From Aphanomyces cochlioides (Eukaryota; Oomycota; Saprolegniomycetes; Saprolegniales; Verrucalvaceae): a stretch of 64,000 bases of DNA. How positions within the stretch are numbered: the first letter of the stretch is position 1; each line of letters opens with the position of its first letter. Location of the stretch: positions 310,001 through 374,000 of the forward strand of contig JAHQRK010000011.1 in assembly GCA_019828595.1 (NCBI GenBank). Direction: 5' to 3'. Under the pieces are notes generated by a model that made no database searches, had not been told where the DNA came from, and saw only the letters and a program-made list of their open reading frames with translations. Below, in pieces: positions 33,155 through 45,576 of the stretch. Position numbers and translations under genes: made by a program.

Positions 33155-33570
33155 GGTAGACAGCGAATGTCGAAATGACCCATCGCAGACTTGGGTTGCC
33201 ACGATGACAGCCGTTGGGAAGAATCCCCGTGACAGCCATGGACTACGCTTGTCAACCCAGCGGTGGCACCACGGAGTCGATCGCGTCTCACGGCGATTGC
33301 TTCATGTGTCGGCCGAGTGGGGGGTGGTCTCGATGGAGACGACGATAGTAGGAAGGGTATGACTCACGTAGCAGGTTTGCCGACATACAGCGTCAGTAGT
33401 ATGGACAGCAATCTTCGCTCGGTGGGACGTATCCCACGGACTACCCTAACCGCGACACCCCACACACACGACTCGACGGGAAGACCCAACCTCGGTGAAC
33501 CCAACACAAAAACACATAGGATAACAAACTGTTTGTTAACAAGTTGAGCTCGACGTGTGTGATGAGGTTC

Positions 33571-33885
33571 TTATGCAGCGTCTTCGCTTTCCTTGTCGTC
33601 CTTGTCTTGACGGATGTATTGGCGGCGAGCCATACGGACCAACTTGGGAAGATCGCGGCGATCCACGTCGACCAACGTCGAGTCGACATACGAACGCAAC
33701 GTGGGGTCTTCGTGGAAGGTGAAATGTGGCGCATAAATGTAGACGGGGTGGGAGGGACGATGGTCACGGAAGGCGGCCATGTCACGTCGAGCGTGTTCTT
33801 GGGACGACTGCATGGTCGGTGAGTCTGCCGAACCTTCGGCCATGACGACGGCGGCAACAAGCGCAGACAAGATACAGGTCTTCAT
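33571..33885 (-). CDS. Array SSP copy 9
   Basis: Identical coding. The upstream G run (near 34050) has four G. Confidence 0.75.
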   Translation of the reverse strand: MKTCILSALVAAVVMAEGSADSPTMQSSQEHARRDMAAFRDHRPSHPVYIYAPHFTFHEDPTLRSYVDSTLVDVDRRDLPKLVRMARRQYIRQDKDDKESEDAA

Positions 33886-34299
33886 GGTAGACAGCGAATG
33901 TCGAAATGACCCATCGCAGACTTGGGTTGCCACGATGACAGCCGTTGGGAAGAATCCCCGTGACAGCCATGGACTACGCTTGTCAACCCAGCGGTGGCAC
34001 CACGGAGTCGATCGCGTCTCACGGCGATTGCTTCATGTGTCGGCCGAGTGGGGTGGTCTCGATGGAGACGACGATAGTAGGAAGGGTATGACTCACGTAG
34101 CAGGTTTGCCGACATACAGCGTCAGTAGTATGGACAGCAATCTTCGCTCGGTGGGACGTATCCCACGGACTACCCTAACCGCGACACCCCACACACACGA
34201 CTCGACGGGAAGACCCAACCTCGGTGAACCCAACACAAAAACACATAGGATAACAAACTGTTTGTTAACAAGTTGAGCTCGACGTGTGTGATGAGGTTC

Positions 34300-34614
34300 T
34301 TATGCAGCGTCTTCGCTTTCCTTGTCGTCCTTGTCTTGACGGATGTATTGGCGGCGAGCCATACGGACCAACTTGGGAAGATCGCGGCGATCCACGTCGA
34401 CCAACGTCGAGTCGACATACGAACGCAACGTGGGGTCTTCGTGGAAGGTGAAATGTGGCGCATAAATGTAGACGGGGTGGGAGGGACGATGGTCACGGAA
34501 GGCGGCCATGTCACGTCGAGCGTGTTCTTGGGACGACTGCATGGTCGGTGAGTCTGCCGAACCTTCGGCCATGACGACGGCGGCAACAAGCGCAGACAAG
34601 ATACAGGTCTTCAT
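34300..34614 (-). CDS. Array SSP copy 10
   Basis: Identical to copy 1, standard upstream region. Confidence 0.75.
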   Translation of the reverse strand: MKTCILSALVAAVVMAEGSADSPTMQSSQEHARRDMAAFRDHRPSHPVYIYAPHFTFHEDPTLRSYVDSTLVDVDRRDLPKLVRMARRQYIRQDKDDKESEDAA

Positions 34615-35030
34615 GGTAGACAGCGAATGTCGAAATGACCCATCGCAGACTTGGGTTGCCACGATGACAGCCGTTGGGAAGAATCCCCGTGACAGCCATG
34701 GACTACGCTTGTCAACCCAGCGGTGGCACCACGGAGTCGATCGCGTCTCACGGCGATTGCTTCATGTGTCGGCCGAGTGGGGGGTGGTCTCGATGGAGAC
34801 GACGATAGTAGGAAGGGTATGACTCACGTAGCAGGTTTGCCGACATACAGCGTCAGTAGTATGGACAGCAATCTTCGCTCGGTGGGACGTATCCCACGGA
34901 CTACCCTAACCGCGACACCCCACACACACGACTCGACGGGAAGACCCAACCTCGGTGAACCCAACACAAAAACACATAGGATAACAAACTGTTTGTTAAC
35001 AAGTTGAGCTCGACGTGTGTGATGAGGTTC

Positions 35031-35345
35031 TTATGCAGCGTCTTCGCTTTCCTTGTCGTCCTTGTCTTGACGGATGTATTGGCGGCGAGCCATACGGACC
35101 AACTTGGGAAGATCGCGGCGATCCACGTCGACCAACGTCGAGTCGACATACGAACGCAACGTGGGGTCTTCGTGGAAGGTGAAATGTGGCGCATAAATGT
35201 AGACGGGGTGGGAGGGACGATGGTCACGGAAGGCGGCCATGTCACGTCGAGCGTGTTCTTGGGACGACTGCATGGTCGGTGAGTCTGCCGAACCTTCGGC
35301 CATGACGACGGCGGCAACAAGCGCAGACAAGATACAGGTCTTCAT
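35031..35345 (-). CDS. Array SSP copy 11
   Basis: Identical to copy 1, standard upstream region. Confidence 0.75.
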   Translation of the reverse strand: MKTCILSALVAAVVMAEGSADSPTMQSSQEHARRDMAAFRDHRPSHPVYIYAPHFTFHEDPTLRSYVDSTLVDVDRRDLPKLVRMARRQYIRQDKDDKESEDAA

Positions 35346-35761
35346 GGTAGACAGCGAATGTCGAAATGACCCATCGCAGACTTGGGTTGCCACGATGACA
35401 GCCGTTGGGAAGAATCCCCGTGACAGCCATGGACTACGCTTGTCAACCCAGCGGTGGCACCACGGAGTCGATCGCGTCTCACGGCGATTGCTTCATGTGT
35501 CGGCCGAGTGGGGGGTGGTCTCGATGGAGACGACGATAGTAGGAAGGGTATGACTCACGTAGCAGGTTTGCCGACATACAGCGTCAGTAGTATGGACAGC
35601 AATCTTCGCTCGGTGGGACGTATCCCACGGACTACCCTAACCGCGACACCCCACACACACGACTCGACGGGAAGACCCAACCTCGGTGAACCCAACACAA
35701 AAACACATAGGATAACAAACTGTTTGTTAACAAGTTGAGCTCGACGTGTGTGATGAGGTTC

Positions 35762-36076
35762 TTATGCAGCGTCTTCGCTTTCCTTGTCGTCCTTGTCTTG
35801 ACGGATGTATTGGCGGCGAGCCATACGGACCAACTTGGGAAGATCGCGGCGATCCACGTCGACCAACGTCGAGTCGACATACGAACGCAACGTGGGGTCT
35901 TCGTGGAAGGTGAAATGTGGCGCATAAATGTAGACGGGGTGGGAGGGACGATGGTCACGGAAGGCGGCCATGTCACGTCGAGCGTGTTCTTGGGACGACT
36001 GCATGGTCGGTGAGTCTGCCGAACCTTCGGCCATGACGACGGCGGCAACAAGCGCAGACAAGATACAGGTCTTCAT
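35762..36076 (-). CDS. Array SSP copy 12
   Basis: Identical to copy 1, standard upstream region. Confidence 0.75.
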   Translation of the reverse strand: MKTCILSALVAAVVMAEGSADSPTMQSSQEHARRDMAAFRDHRPSHPVYIYAPHFTFHEDPTLRSYVDSTLVDVDRRDLPKLVRMARRQYIRQDKDDKESEDAA

Positions 36077-36492
36077 GGTAGACAGCGAATGTCGAAATGA
36101 CCCATCGCAGACTTGGGTTGCCACGATGACAGCCGTTGGGAAGAATCCCCGTGACAGCCATGGACTACGCTTGTCAACCCAGCGGTGGCACCACGGAGTC
36201 GATCGCGTCTCACGGCGATTGCTTCATGTGTCGGCCGAGTGGGGGGTGGTCTCGATGGAGACGACGATAGTAGGAAGGGTATGACTCACGTAGCAGGTTT
36301 GCCGACATACAGCGTCAGTAGTATGGACAGCAATCTTCGCTCGGTGGGACGTATCCCACGGACTACCCTAACCGCGACACCCCACACACACGACTCGACG
36401 GGAAGACCCAACCTCGGTGAACCCAACACAAAAACACATAGGATAACAAACTGTTTGTTAACAAGTTGAGCTCGACGTGTGTGATGAGGTTC

Positions 36493-36807
36493 TTATGCAG
36501 CGTCTTCGCTTTCCTTGTCGTCCTTGTCTTGACGGATGTATTGGCGGCGAGCCATACGGACCAACTTGGGAAGATCGCGGCGATCCACGTCGACCAACGT
36601 CGAGTCGACATACGAACGCAACGTGGGGTCTTCGTGGAAGGTGAAATGTGGCGCATAAATGTAGACGGGGTGGGAGGGACGATGGTCACGGAAGGCGGCC
36701 ATGTCACGTCGAGCGTGTTCTTGGGACGACTGCATGGTCGGTGAGTCTGCCGAACCTTCGGCCATGACGACGGCGGCAACAAGCGCAGACAAGATACAGG
36801 TCTTCAT
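36493..36807 (-). CDS. Array SSP copy 13
   Basis: Identical to copy 1, standard upstream region. Confidence 0.75.
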   Translation of the reverse strand: MKTCILSALVAAVVMAEGSADSPTMQSSQEHARRDMAAFRDHRPSHPVYIYAPHFTFHEDPTLRSYVDSTLVDVDRRDLPKLVRMARRQYIRQDKDDKESEDAA

Positions 36808-37223
36808 GGTAGACAGCGAATGTCGAAATGACCCATCGCAGACTTGGGTTGCCACGATGACAGCCGTTGGGAAGAATCCCCGTGACAGCCATGGACTACG
36901 CTTGTCAACCCAGCGGTGGCACCACGGAGTCGATCGCGTCTCACGGCGATTGCTTCATGTGTCGGCCGAGTGGGGGGTGGTCTCGATGGAGACGACGATA
37001 GTAGGAAGGGTATGACTCACGTAGCAGGTTTGCCGACATACAGCGTCAGTAGTATGGACAGCAATCTTCGCTCGGTGGGACGTATCCCACGGACTACCCT
37101 AACCGCGACACCCCACACACACGACTCGACGGGAAGACCCAACCTCGGTGAACCCAACACAAAAACACATAGGATAACAAACTGTTTGTTAACAAGTTGA
37201 GCTCGACGTGTGTGATGAGGTTC

Positions 37224-37538
37224 TTATGCAGCGTCTTCGCTTTCCTTGTCGTCCTTGTCTTGACGGATGTATTGGCGGCGAGCCATACGGACCAACTTGG
37301 GAAGATCGCGGCGATCCACGTCGACCAACGTCGAGTCGACATACGAACGCAACGTGGGGTCTTCGTGGAAGGTGAAATGTGGCGCATAAATGTAGACGGG
37401 GTGGGAGGGACGATGGTCACGGAAGGCGGCCATGTCACGTCGAGCGTGTTCTTGGGACGACTGCATGGTCGGTGAGTCTGCCGAACCTTCGGCCATGACG
37501 ACGGCGGCAACAAGCGCAGACAAGATACAGGTCTTCAT
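37224..37538 (-). CDS. Array SSP copy 14
   Basis: Identical to copy 1, standard upstream region. Confidence 0.75.
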   Translation of the reverse strand: MKTCILSALVAAVVMAEGSADSPTMQSSQEHARRDMAAFRDHRPSHPVYIYAPHFTFHEDPTLRSYVDSTLVDVDRRDLPKLVRMARRQYIRQDKDDKESEDAA

Positions 37539-37954
37539 GGTAGACAGCGAATGTCGAAATGACCCATCGCAGACTTGGGTTGCCACGATGACAGCCGTTG
37601 GGAAGAATCCCCGTGACAGCCATGGACTACGCTTGTCAACCCAGCGGTGGCACCACGGAGTCGATCGCGTCTCACGGCGATTGCTTCATGTGTCGGCCGA
37701 GTGGGGGGTGGTCTCGATGGAGACGACGATAGTAGGAAGGGTATGACTCACGTAGCAGGTTTGCCGACATACAGCGTCAGTAGTATGGACAGCAATCTTC
37801 GCTCGGTGGGACGTATCCCACGGACTACCCTAACCGCGACACCCCACACACACGACTCGACGGGAAGACCCAACCTCGGTGAACCCAACACAAAAACACA
37901 TAGGATAACAAACTGTTTGTTAACAAGTTGAGCTCGACGTGTGTGATGAGGTTC

Positions 37955-38269
37955 TTATGCAGCGTCTTCGCTTTCCTTGTCGTCCTTGTCTTGACGGATG
38001 TATTGGCGGCGAGCCATACGGACCAACTTGGGAAGATCGCGGCGATCCACGTCGACCAACGTCGAGTCGACATACGAACGCAACGTGGGGTCTTCGTGGA
38101 AGGTGAAATGTGGCGCATAAATGTAGACGGGGTGGGAGGGACGATGGTCACGGAAGGCGGCCATGTCACGTCGAGCGTGTTCTTGGGACGACTGCATGGT
38201 CGGTGAGTCTGCCGAACCTTCGGCCATGACGACGGCGGCAACAAGCGCAGACAAGATACAGGTCTTCAT
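37955..38269 (-). CDS. Array SSP copy 15
   Basis: Identical to copy 1, standard upstream region. Confidence 0.75.
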   Translation of the reverse strand: MKTCILSALVAAVVMAEGSADSPTMQSSQEHARRDMAAFRDHRPSHPVYIYAPHFTFHEDPTLRSYVDSTLVDVDRRDLPKLVRMARRQYIRQDKDDKESEDAA

Positions 38270-38685
38270 GGTAGACAGCGAATGTCGAAATGACCCATCG
38301 CAGACTTGGGTTGCCACGATGACAGCCGTTGGGAAGAATCCCCGTGACAGCCATGGACTACGCTTGTCAACCCAGCGGTGGCACCACGGAGTCGATCGCG
38401 TCTCACGGCGATTGCTTCATGTGTCGGCCGAGTGGGGGGTGGTCTCGATGGAGACGACGATAGTAGGAAGGGTATGACTCACGTAGCAGGTTTGCCGACA
38501 TACAGCGTCAGTAGTATGGACAGCAATCTTCGCTCGGTGGGACGTATCCCACGGACTACCCTAACCGCGACACCCCACACACACGACTCGACGGGAAGAC
38601 CCAACCTCGGTGAACCCAACACAAAAACACATAGGATAACAAACTGTTTGTTAACAAGTTGAGCTCGACGTGTGTGATGAGGTTC

Positions 38686-39000
38686 TTATGCAGCGTCTTC
38701 GCTTTCCTTGTCGTCCTTGTCTTGACGGATGTATTGGCGGCGAGCCATACGGACCAACTTGGGAAGATCGCGGCGATCCACGTCGACCAACGTCGAGTCG
38801 ACATACGAACGCAACGTGGGGTCTTCGTGGAAGGTGAAATGTGGCGCATAAATGTAGACGGGGTGGGAGGGACGATGGTCACGGAAGGCGGCCATGTCAC
38901 GTCGAGCGTGTTCTTGGGACGACTGCATGGTCGGTGAGTCTGCCGAACCTTCGGCCATGACGACGGCGGCAACAAGCGCAGACAAGATACAGGTCTTCAT
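38686..39000 (-). CDS. Array SSP copy 16
   Basis: Identical to copy 1, standard upstream region. Confidence 0.75.
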   Translation of the reverse strand: MKTCILSALVAAVVMAEGSADSPTMQSSQEHARRDMAAFRDHRPSHPVYIYAPHFTFHEDPTLRSYVDSTLVDVDRRDLPKLVRMARRQYIRQDKDDKESEDAA

Positions 39001-39416
39001 GGTAGACAGCGAATGTCGAAATGACCCATCGCAGACTTGGGTTGCCACGATGACAGCCGTTGGGAAGAATCCCCGTGACAGCCATGGACTACGCTTGTCA
39101 ACCCAGCGGTGGCACCACGGAGTCGATCGCGTCTCACGGCGATTGCTTCATGTGTCGGCCGAGTGGGGGGTGGTCTCGATGGAGACGACGATAGTAGGAA
39201 GGGTATGACTCACGTAGCAGGTTTGCCGACATACAGCGTCAGTAGTATGGACAGCAATCTTCGCTCGGTGGGACGTATCCCACGGACTACCCTAACCGCG
39301 ACACCCCACACACACGACTCGACGGGAAGACCCAACCTCGGTGAACCCAACACAAAAACACATAGGATAACAAACTGTTTGTTAACAAGTTGAGCTCGAC
39401 GTGTGTGATGAGGTTC

Positions 39417-39731
39417 TTATGCAGCGTCTTCGCTTTCCTTGTCGTCCTTGTCTTGACGGATGTATTGGCGGCGAGCCATACGGACCAACTTGGGAAGATC
39501 GCGGCGATCCACGTCGACCAACGTCGAGTCGACATACGAACGCAACGTGGGGTCTTCGTGGAAGGTGAAATGTGGCGCATAAATGTAGACGGGGTGGGAG
39601 GGACGATGGTCACGGAAGGCGGCCATGTCACGTCGAGCGTGTTCTTGGGACGACTGCATGGTCGGTGAGTCTGCCGAACCTTCGGCCATGACGACGGCGG
39701 CAACAAGCGCAGACAAGATACAGGTCTTCAT
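39417..39731 (-). CDS. Array SSP copy 17
   Basis: Identical to copy 1, standard upstream region. Confidence 0.75.
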   Translation of the reverse strand: MKTCILSALVAAVVMAEGSADSPTMQSSQEHARRDMAAFRDHRPSHPVYIYAPHFTFHEDPTLRSYVDSTLVDVDRRDLPKLVRMARRQYIRQDKDDKESEDAA

Positions 39732-40147
39732 GGTAGACAGCGAATGTCGAAATGACCCATCGCAGACTTGGGTTGCCACGATGACAGCCGTTGGGAAGAA
39801 TCCCCGTGACAGCCATGGACTACGCTTGTCAACCCAGCGGTGGCACCACGGAGTCGATCGCGTCTCACGGCGATTGCTTCATGTGTCGGCCGAGTGGGGG
39901 GTGGTCTCGATGGAGACGACGATAGTAGGAAGGGTATGACTCACGTAGCAGGTTTGCCGACATACAGCGTCAGTAGTATGGACAGCAATCTTCGCTCGGT
40001 GGGACGTATCCCACGGACTACCCTAACCGCGACACCCCACACACACGACTCGACGGGAAGACCCAACCTCGGTGAACCCAACACAAAAACACATAGGATA
40101 ACAAACTGTTTGTTAACAAGTTGAGCTCGACGTGTGTGATGAGGTTC

Positions 40148-40462
40148 TTATGCAGCGTCTTCGCTTTCCTTGTCGTCCTTGTCTTGACGGATGTATTGGC
40201 GGCGAGCCATACGGACCAACTTGGGAAGATCGCGGCGATCCACGTCGACCAACGTCGAGTCGACATACGAACGCAACGTGGGGTCTTCGTGGAAGGTGAA
40301 ATGTGGCGCATAAATGTAGACGGGGTGGGAGGGACGATGGTCACGGAAGGCGGCCATGTCACGTCGAGCGTGTTCTTGGGACGACTGCATGGTCGGTGAG
40401 TCTGCCGAACCTTCGGCCATGACGACGGCGGCAACAAGCGCAGACAAGATACAGGTCTTCAT
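40148..40462 (-). CDS. Array SSP copy 18
   Basis: Identical coding. Upstream near 40637 one T is missing (GGTCCG in place of GGTCTCG). Confidence 0.75.
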   Translation of the reverse strand: MKTCILSALVAAVVMAEGSADSPTMQSSQEHARRDMAAFRDHRPSHPVYIYAPHFTFHEDPTLRSYVDSTLVDVDRRDLPKLVRMARRQYIRQDKDDKESEDAA

Positions 40463-40877
40463 GGTAGACAGCGAATGTCGAAATGACCCATCGCAGACTT
40501 GGGTTGCCACGATGACAGCCGTTGGGAAGAATCCCCGTGACAGCCATGGACTACGCTTGTCAACCCAGCGGTGGCACCACGGAGTCGATCGCGTCTCACG
40601 GCGATTGCTTCATGTGTCGGCCGAGTGGGGGGTGGTCCGATGGAGACGACGATAGTAGGAAGGGTATGACTCACGTAGCAGGTTTGCCGACATACAGCGT
40701 CAGTAGTATGGACAGCAATCTTCGCTCGGTGGGACGTATCCCACGGACTACCCTAACCGCGACACCCCACACACACGACTCGACGGGAAGACCCAACCTC
40801 GGTGAACCCAACACAAAAACACATAGGATAACAAACTGTTTGTTAACAAGTTGAGCTCGACGTGTGTGATGAGGTTC

Positions 40878-41192
40878 TTATGCAGCGTCTTCGCTTTCCT
40901 TGTCGTCCTTGTCTTGACGGATGTATTGGCGGCGAGCCATACGGACCAACTTGGGAAGATCGCGGCGATCCACGTCGACCAACGTCGAGTCGACATACGA
41001 ACGCAACGTGGGGTCTTCGTGGAAGGTGAAATGTGGCGCATAAATGTAGACGGGGTGGGAGGGACGATGGTCACGGAAGGCGGCCATGTCACGTCGAGCG
41101 TGTTCTTGGGACGACTGCATGGTCGGTGAGTCTGCCGAACCTTCGGCCATGACGACGGCGGCAACAAGCGCAGACAAGATACAGGTCTTCAT
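40878..41192 (-). CDS. Array SSP copy 19
   Basis: Identical to copy 1, standard upstream region. Confidence 0.75.
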   Translation of the reverse strand: MKTCILSALVAAVVMAEGSADSPTMQSSQEHARRDMAAFRDHRPSHPVYIYAPHFTFHEDPTLRSYVDSTLVDVDRRDLPKLVRMARRQYIRQDKDDKESEDAA

Positions 41193-41608
41193 GGTAGACA
41201 GCGAATGTCGAAATGACCCATCGCAGACTTGGGTTGCCACGATGACAGCCGTTGGGAAGAATCCCCGTGACAGCCATGGACTACGCTTGTCAACCCAGCG
41301 GTGGCACCACGGAGTCGATCGCGTCTCACGGCGATTGCTTCATGTGTCGGCCGAGTGGGGGGTGGTCTCGATGGAGACGACGATAGTAGGAAGGGTATGA
41401 CTCACGTAGCAGGTTTGCCGACATACAGCGTCAGTAGTATGGACAGCAATCTTCGCTCGGTGGGACGTATCCCACGGACTACCCTAACCGCGACACCCCA
41501 CACACACGACTCGACGGGAAGACCCAACCTCGGTGAACCCAACACAAAAACACATAGGATAACAAACTGTTTGTTAACAAGTTGAGCTCGACGTGTGTGA
41601 TGAGGTTC

Positions 41609-41923
41609 TTATGCAGCGTCTTCGCTTTCCTTGTCGTCCTTGTCTTGACGGATGTATTGGCGGCGAGCCATACGGACCAACTTGGGAAGATCGCGGCGAT
41701 CCACGTCGACCAACGTCGAGTCGACATACGAACGCAACGTGGGGTCTTCGTGGAAGGTGAAATGTGGCGCATAAATGTAGACGGGGTGGGAGGGACGATG
41801 GTCACGGAAGGCGGCCATGTCACGTCGAGCGTGTTCTTGGGACGACTGCATGGTCGGTGAGTCTGCCGAACCTTCGGCCATGACGACGGCGGCAACAAGC
41901 GCAGACAAGATACAGGTCTTCAT
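41609..41923 (-). CDS. Array SSP copy 20
   Basis: Identical coding. Upstream G run (near 42087) of five, as at copy 7. Confidence 0.75.
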   Translation of the reverse strand: MKTCILSALVAAVVMAEGSADSPTMQSSQEHARRDMAAFRDHRPSHPVYIYAPHFTFHEDPTLRSYVDSTLVDVDRRDLPKLVRMARRQYIRQDKDDKESEDAA

Positions 41924-42338
41924 GGTAGACAGCGAATGTCGAAATGACCCATCGCAGACTTGGGTTGCCACGATGACAGCCGTTGGGAAGAATCCCCGTG
42001 ACAGCCATGGACTACGCTTGTCAACCCAGCGGTGGCACCACGGAGTCGATCGCGTCTCACGGCGATTGCTTCATGTGTCGGCCGAGTGGGGGTGGTCTCG
42101 ATGGAGACGACGATAGTAGGAAGGGTATGACTCACGTAGCAGGTTTGCCGACATACAGCGTCAGTAGTATGGACAGCAATCTTCGCTCGGTGGGACGTAT
42201 CCCACGGACTACCCTAACCGCGACACCCCACACACACGACTCGACGGGAAGACCCAACCTCGGTGAACCCAACACAAAAACACATAGGATAACAAACTGT
42301 TTGTTAACAAGTTGAGCTCGACGTGTGTGATGAGGTTC

Positions 42339-42653
42339 TTATGCAGCGTCTTCGCTTTCCTTGTCGTCCTTGTCTTGACGGATGTATTGGCGGCGAGCCA
42401 TACGGACCAACTTGGGAAGATCGCGGCGATCCACGTCGACCAACGTCGAGTCGACATACGAACGCAACGTGGGGTCTTCGTGGAAGGTGAAATGTGGCGC
42501 ATAAATGTAGACGGGGTGGGAGGGACGATGGTCACGGAAGGCGGCCATGTCACGTCGAGCGTGTTCTTGGGACGACTGCATGGTCGGTGAGTCTGCCGAA
42601 CCTTCGGCCATGACGACGGCGGCAACAAGCGCAGACAAGATACAGGTCTTCAT
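42339..42653 (-). CDS. Array SSP copy 21
   Basis: Identical to copy 1, standard upstream region. Confidence 0.75.
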   Translation of the reverse strand: MKTCILSALVAAVVMAEGSADSPTMQSSQEHARRDMAAFRDHRPSHPVYIYAPHFTFHEDPTLRSYVDSTLVDVDRRDLPKLVRMARRQYIRQDKDDKESEDAA

Positions 42654-43069
42654 GGTAGACAGCGAATGTCGAAATGACCCATCGCAGACTTGGGTTGCCA
42701 CGATGACAGCCGTTGGGAAGAATCCCCGTGACAGCCATGGACTACGCTTGTCAACCCAGCGGTGGCACCACGGAGTCGATCGCGTCTCACGGCGATTGCT
42801 TCATGTGTCGGCCGAGTGGGGGGTGGTCTCGATGGAGACGACGATAGTAGGAAGGGTATGACTCACGTAGCAGGTTTGCCGACATACAGCGTCAGTAGTA
42901 TGGACAGCAATCTTCGCTCGGTGGGACGTATCCCACGGACTACCCTAACCGCGACACCCCACACACACGACTCGACGGGAAGACCCAACCTCGGTGAACC
43001 CAACACAAAAACACATAGGATAACAAACTGTTTGTTAACAAGTTGAGCTCGACGTGTGTGATGAGGTTC

Positions 43070-43384
43070 TTATGCAGCGTCTTCGCTTTCCTTGTCGTCC
43101 TTGTCTTGACGGATGTATTGGCGGCGAGCCATACGGACCAACTTGGGAAGATCGCGGCGATCCACGTCGACCAACGTCGAGTCGACATACGAACGCAACG
43201 TGGGGTCTTCGTGGAAGGTGAAATGTGGCGCATAAATGTAGACGGGGTGGGAGGGACGATGGTCACGGAAGGCGGCCATGTCACGTCGAGCGTGTTCTTG
43301 GGACGACTGCATGGTCGGTGAGTCTGCCGAACCTTCGGCCATGACGACGGCGGCAACAAGCGCAGACAAGATACAGGTCTTCAT
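43070..43384 (-). CDS. Array SSP copy 22
   Basis: Identical to copy 1, standard upstream region. Confidence 0.75.
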   Translation of the reverse strand: MKTCILSALVAAVVMAEGSADSPTMQSSQEHARRDMAAFRDHRPSHPVYIYAPHFTFHEDPTLRSYVDSTLVDVDRRDLPKLVRMARRQYIRQDKDDKESEDAA

Positions 43385-43800
43385 GGTAGACAGCGAATGT
43401 CGAAATGACCCATCGCAGACTTGGGTTGCCACGATGACAGCCGTTGGGAAGAATCCCCGTGACAGCCATGGACTACGCTTGTCAACCCAGCGGTGGCACC
43501 ACGGAGTCGATCGCGTCTCACGGCGATTGCTTCATGTGTCGGCCGAGTGGGGGGTGGTCTCGATGGAGACGACGATAGTAGGAAGGGTATGACTCACGTA
43601 GCAGGTTTGCCGACATACAGCGTCAGTAGTATGGACAGCAATCTTCGCTCGGTGGGACGTATCCCACGGACTACCCTAACCGCGACACCCCACACACACG
43701 ACTCGACGGGAAGACCCAACCTCGGTGAACCCAACACAAAAACACATAGGATAACAAACTGTTTGTTAACAAGTTGAGCTCGACGTGTGTGATGAGGTTC

Positions 43801-44115
43801 TTATGCAGCGTCTTCGCTTTCCTTGTCGTCCTTGTCTTGACGGATGTATTGGCGGCGAGCCATACGGACCAACTTGGGAAGATCGCGGCGATCCACGTCG
43901 ACCAACGTCGAGTCGACATACGAACGCAACGTGGGGTCTTCGTGGAAGGTGAAATGTGGCGCATAAATGTAGACGGGGTGGGAGGGACGATGGTCACGGA
44001 AGGCGGCCATGTCACGTCGAGCGTGTTCTTGGGACGACTGCATGGTCGGTGAGTCTGCCGAACCTTCGGCCATGACGACGGCGGCAACAAGCGCAGACAA
44101 GATACAGGTCTTCAT
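43801..44115 (-). CDS. Array SSP copy 23
   Basis: Identical to copy 1, standard upstream region. Confidence 0.75.
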   Translation of the reverse strand: MKTCILSALVAAVVMAEGSADSPTMQSSQEHARRDMAAFRDHRPSHPVYIYAPHFTFHEDPTLRSYVDSTLVDVDRRDLPKLVRMARRQYIRQDKDDKESEDAA

Positions 44116-44531
44116 GGTAGACAGCGAATGTCGAAATGACCCATCGCAGACTTGGGTTGCCACGATGACAGCCGTTGGGAAGAATCCCCGTGACAGCCAT
44201 GGACTACGCTTGTCAACCCAGCGGTGGCACCACGGAGTCGATCGCGTCTCACGGCGATTGCTTCATGTGTCGGCCGAGTGGGGGGTGGTCTCGATGGAGA
44301 CGACGATAGTAGGAAGGGTATGACTCACGTAGCAGGTTTGCCGACATACAGCGTCAGTAGTATGGACAGCAATCTTCGCTCGGTGGGACGTATCCCACGG
44401 ACTACCCTAACCGCGACACCCCACACACACGACTCGACGGGAAGACCCAACCTCGGTGAACCCAACACAAAAACACATAGGATAACAAACTGTTTGTTAA
44501 CAAGTTGAGCTCGACGTGTGTGATGAGGTTC

Positions 44532-44846
44532 TTATGCAGCGTCTTCGCTTTCCTTGTCGTCCTTGTCTTGACGGATGTATTGGCGGCGAGCCATACGGAC
44601 CAACTTGGGAAGATCGCGGCGATCCACGTCGACCAACGTCGAGTCGACATACGAACGCAACGTGGGGTCTTCGTGGAAGGTGAAATGTGGCGCATAAATG
44701 TAGACGGGGTGGGAGGGACGATGGTCACGGAAGGCGGCCATGTCACGTCGAGCGTGTTCTTGGGACGACTGCATGGTCGGTGAGTCTGCCGAACCTTCGG
44801 CCATGACGACGGCGGCAACAAGCGCAGACAAGATACAGGTCTTCAT
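44532..44846 (-). CDS. Array SSP copy 24
   Basis: Identical coding. Upstream near 45020 the same missing T as at copy 18. Confidence 0.75.
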   Translation of the reverse strand: MKTCILSALVAAVVMAEGSADSPTMQSSQEHARRDMAAFRDHRPSHPVYIYAPHFTFHEDPTLRSYVDSTLVDVDRRDLPKLVRMARRQYIRQDKDDKESEDAA

Positions 44847-45261
44847 GGTAGACAGCGAATGTCGAAATGACCCATCGCAGACTTGGGTTGCCACGATGAC
44901 AGCCGTTGGGAAGAATCCCCGTGACAGCCATGGACTACGCTTGTCAACCCAGCGGTGGCACCACGGAGTCGATCGCGTCTCACGGCGATTGCTTCATGTG
45001 TCGGCCGAGTGGGGGGTGGTCCGATGGAGACGACGATAGTAGGAAGGGTATGACTCACGTAGCAGGTTTGCCGACATACAGCGTCAGTAGTATGGACAGC
45101 AATCTTCGCTCGGTGGGACGTATCCCACGGACTACCCTAACCGCGACACCCCACACACACGACTCGACGGGAAGACCCAACCTCGGTGAACCCAACACAA
45201 AAACACATAGGATAACAAACTGTTTGTTAACAAGTTGAGCTCGACGTGTGTGATGAGGTTC

Positions 45262-45576
45262 TTATGCAGCGTCTTCGCTTTCCTTGTCGTCCTTGTCTTG
45301 ACGGATGTATTGGCGGCGAGCCATACGGACCAACTTGGGAAGATCGCGGCGATCCACGTCGACCAACGTCGAGTCGACATACGAACGCAACGTGGGGTCT
45401 TCGTGGAAGGTGAAATGTGGCGCATAAATGTAGACGGGGTGGGAGGGACGATGGTCACGGAAGGCGGCCATGTCACGTCGAGCGTGTTCTTGGGACGACT
45501 GCATGGTCGGTGAGTCTGCCGAACCTTCGGCCATGACGACGGCGGCAACAAGCGCAGACAAGATACAGGTCTTCAT
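45262..45576 (-). CDS. Array SSP copy 25 (last)
   Basis: Identical coding with a standard near-upstream region. Its upstream sequence leaves the repeat at 45787, 211 bases before the start codon, so this copy may reveal how much promoter is needed. Confidence 0.75.
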   Translation of the reverse strand: MKTCILSALVAAVVMAEGSADSPTMQSSQEHARRDMAAFRDHRPSHPVYIYAPHFTFHEDPTLRSYVDSTLVDVDRRDLPKLVRMARRQYIRQDKDDKESEDAA

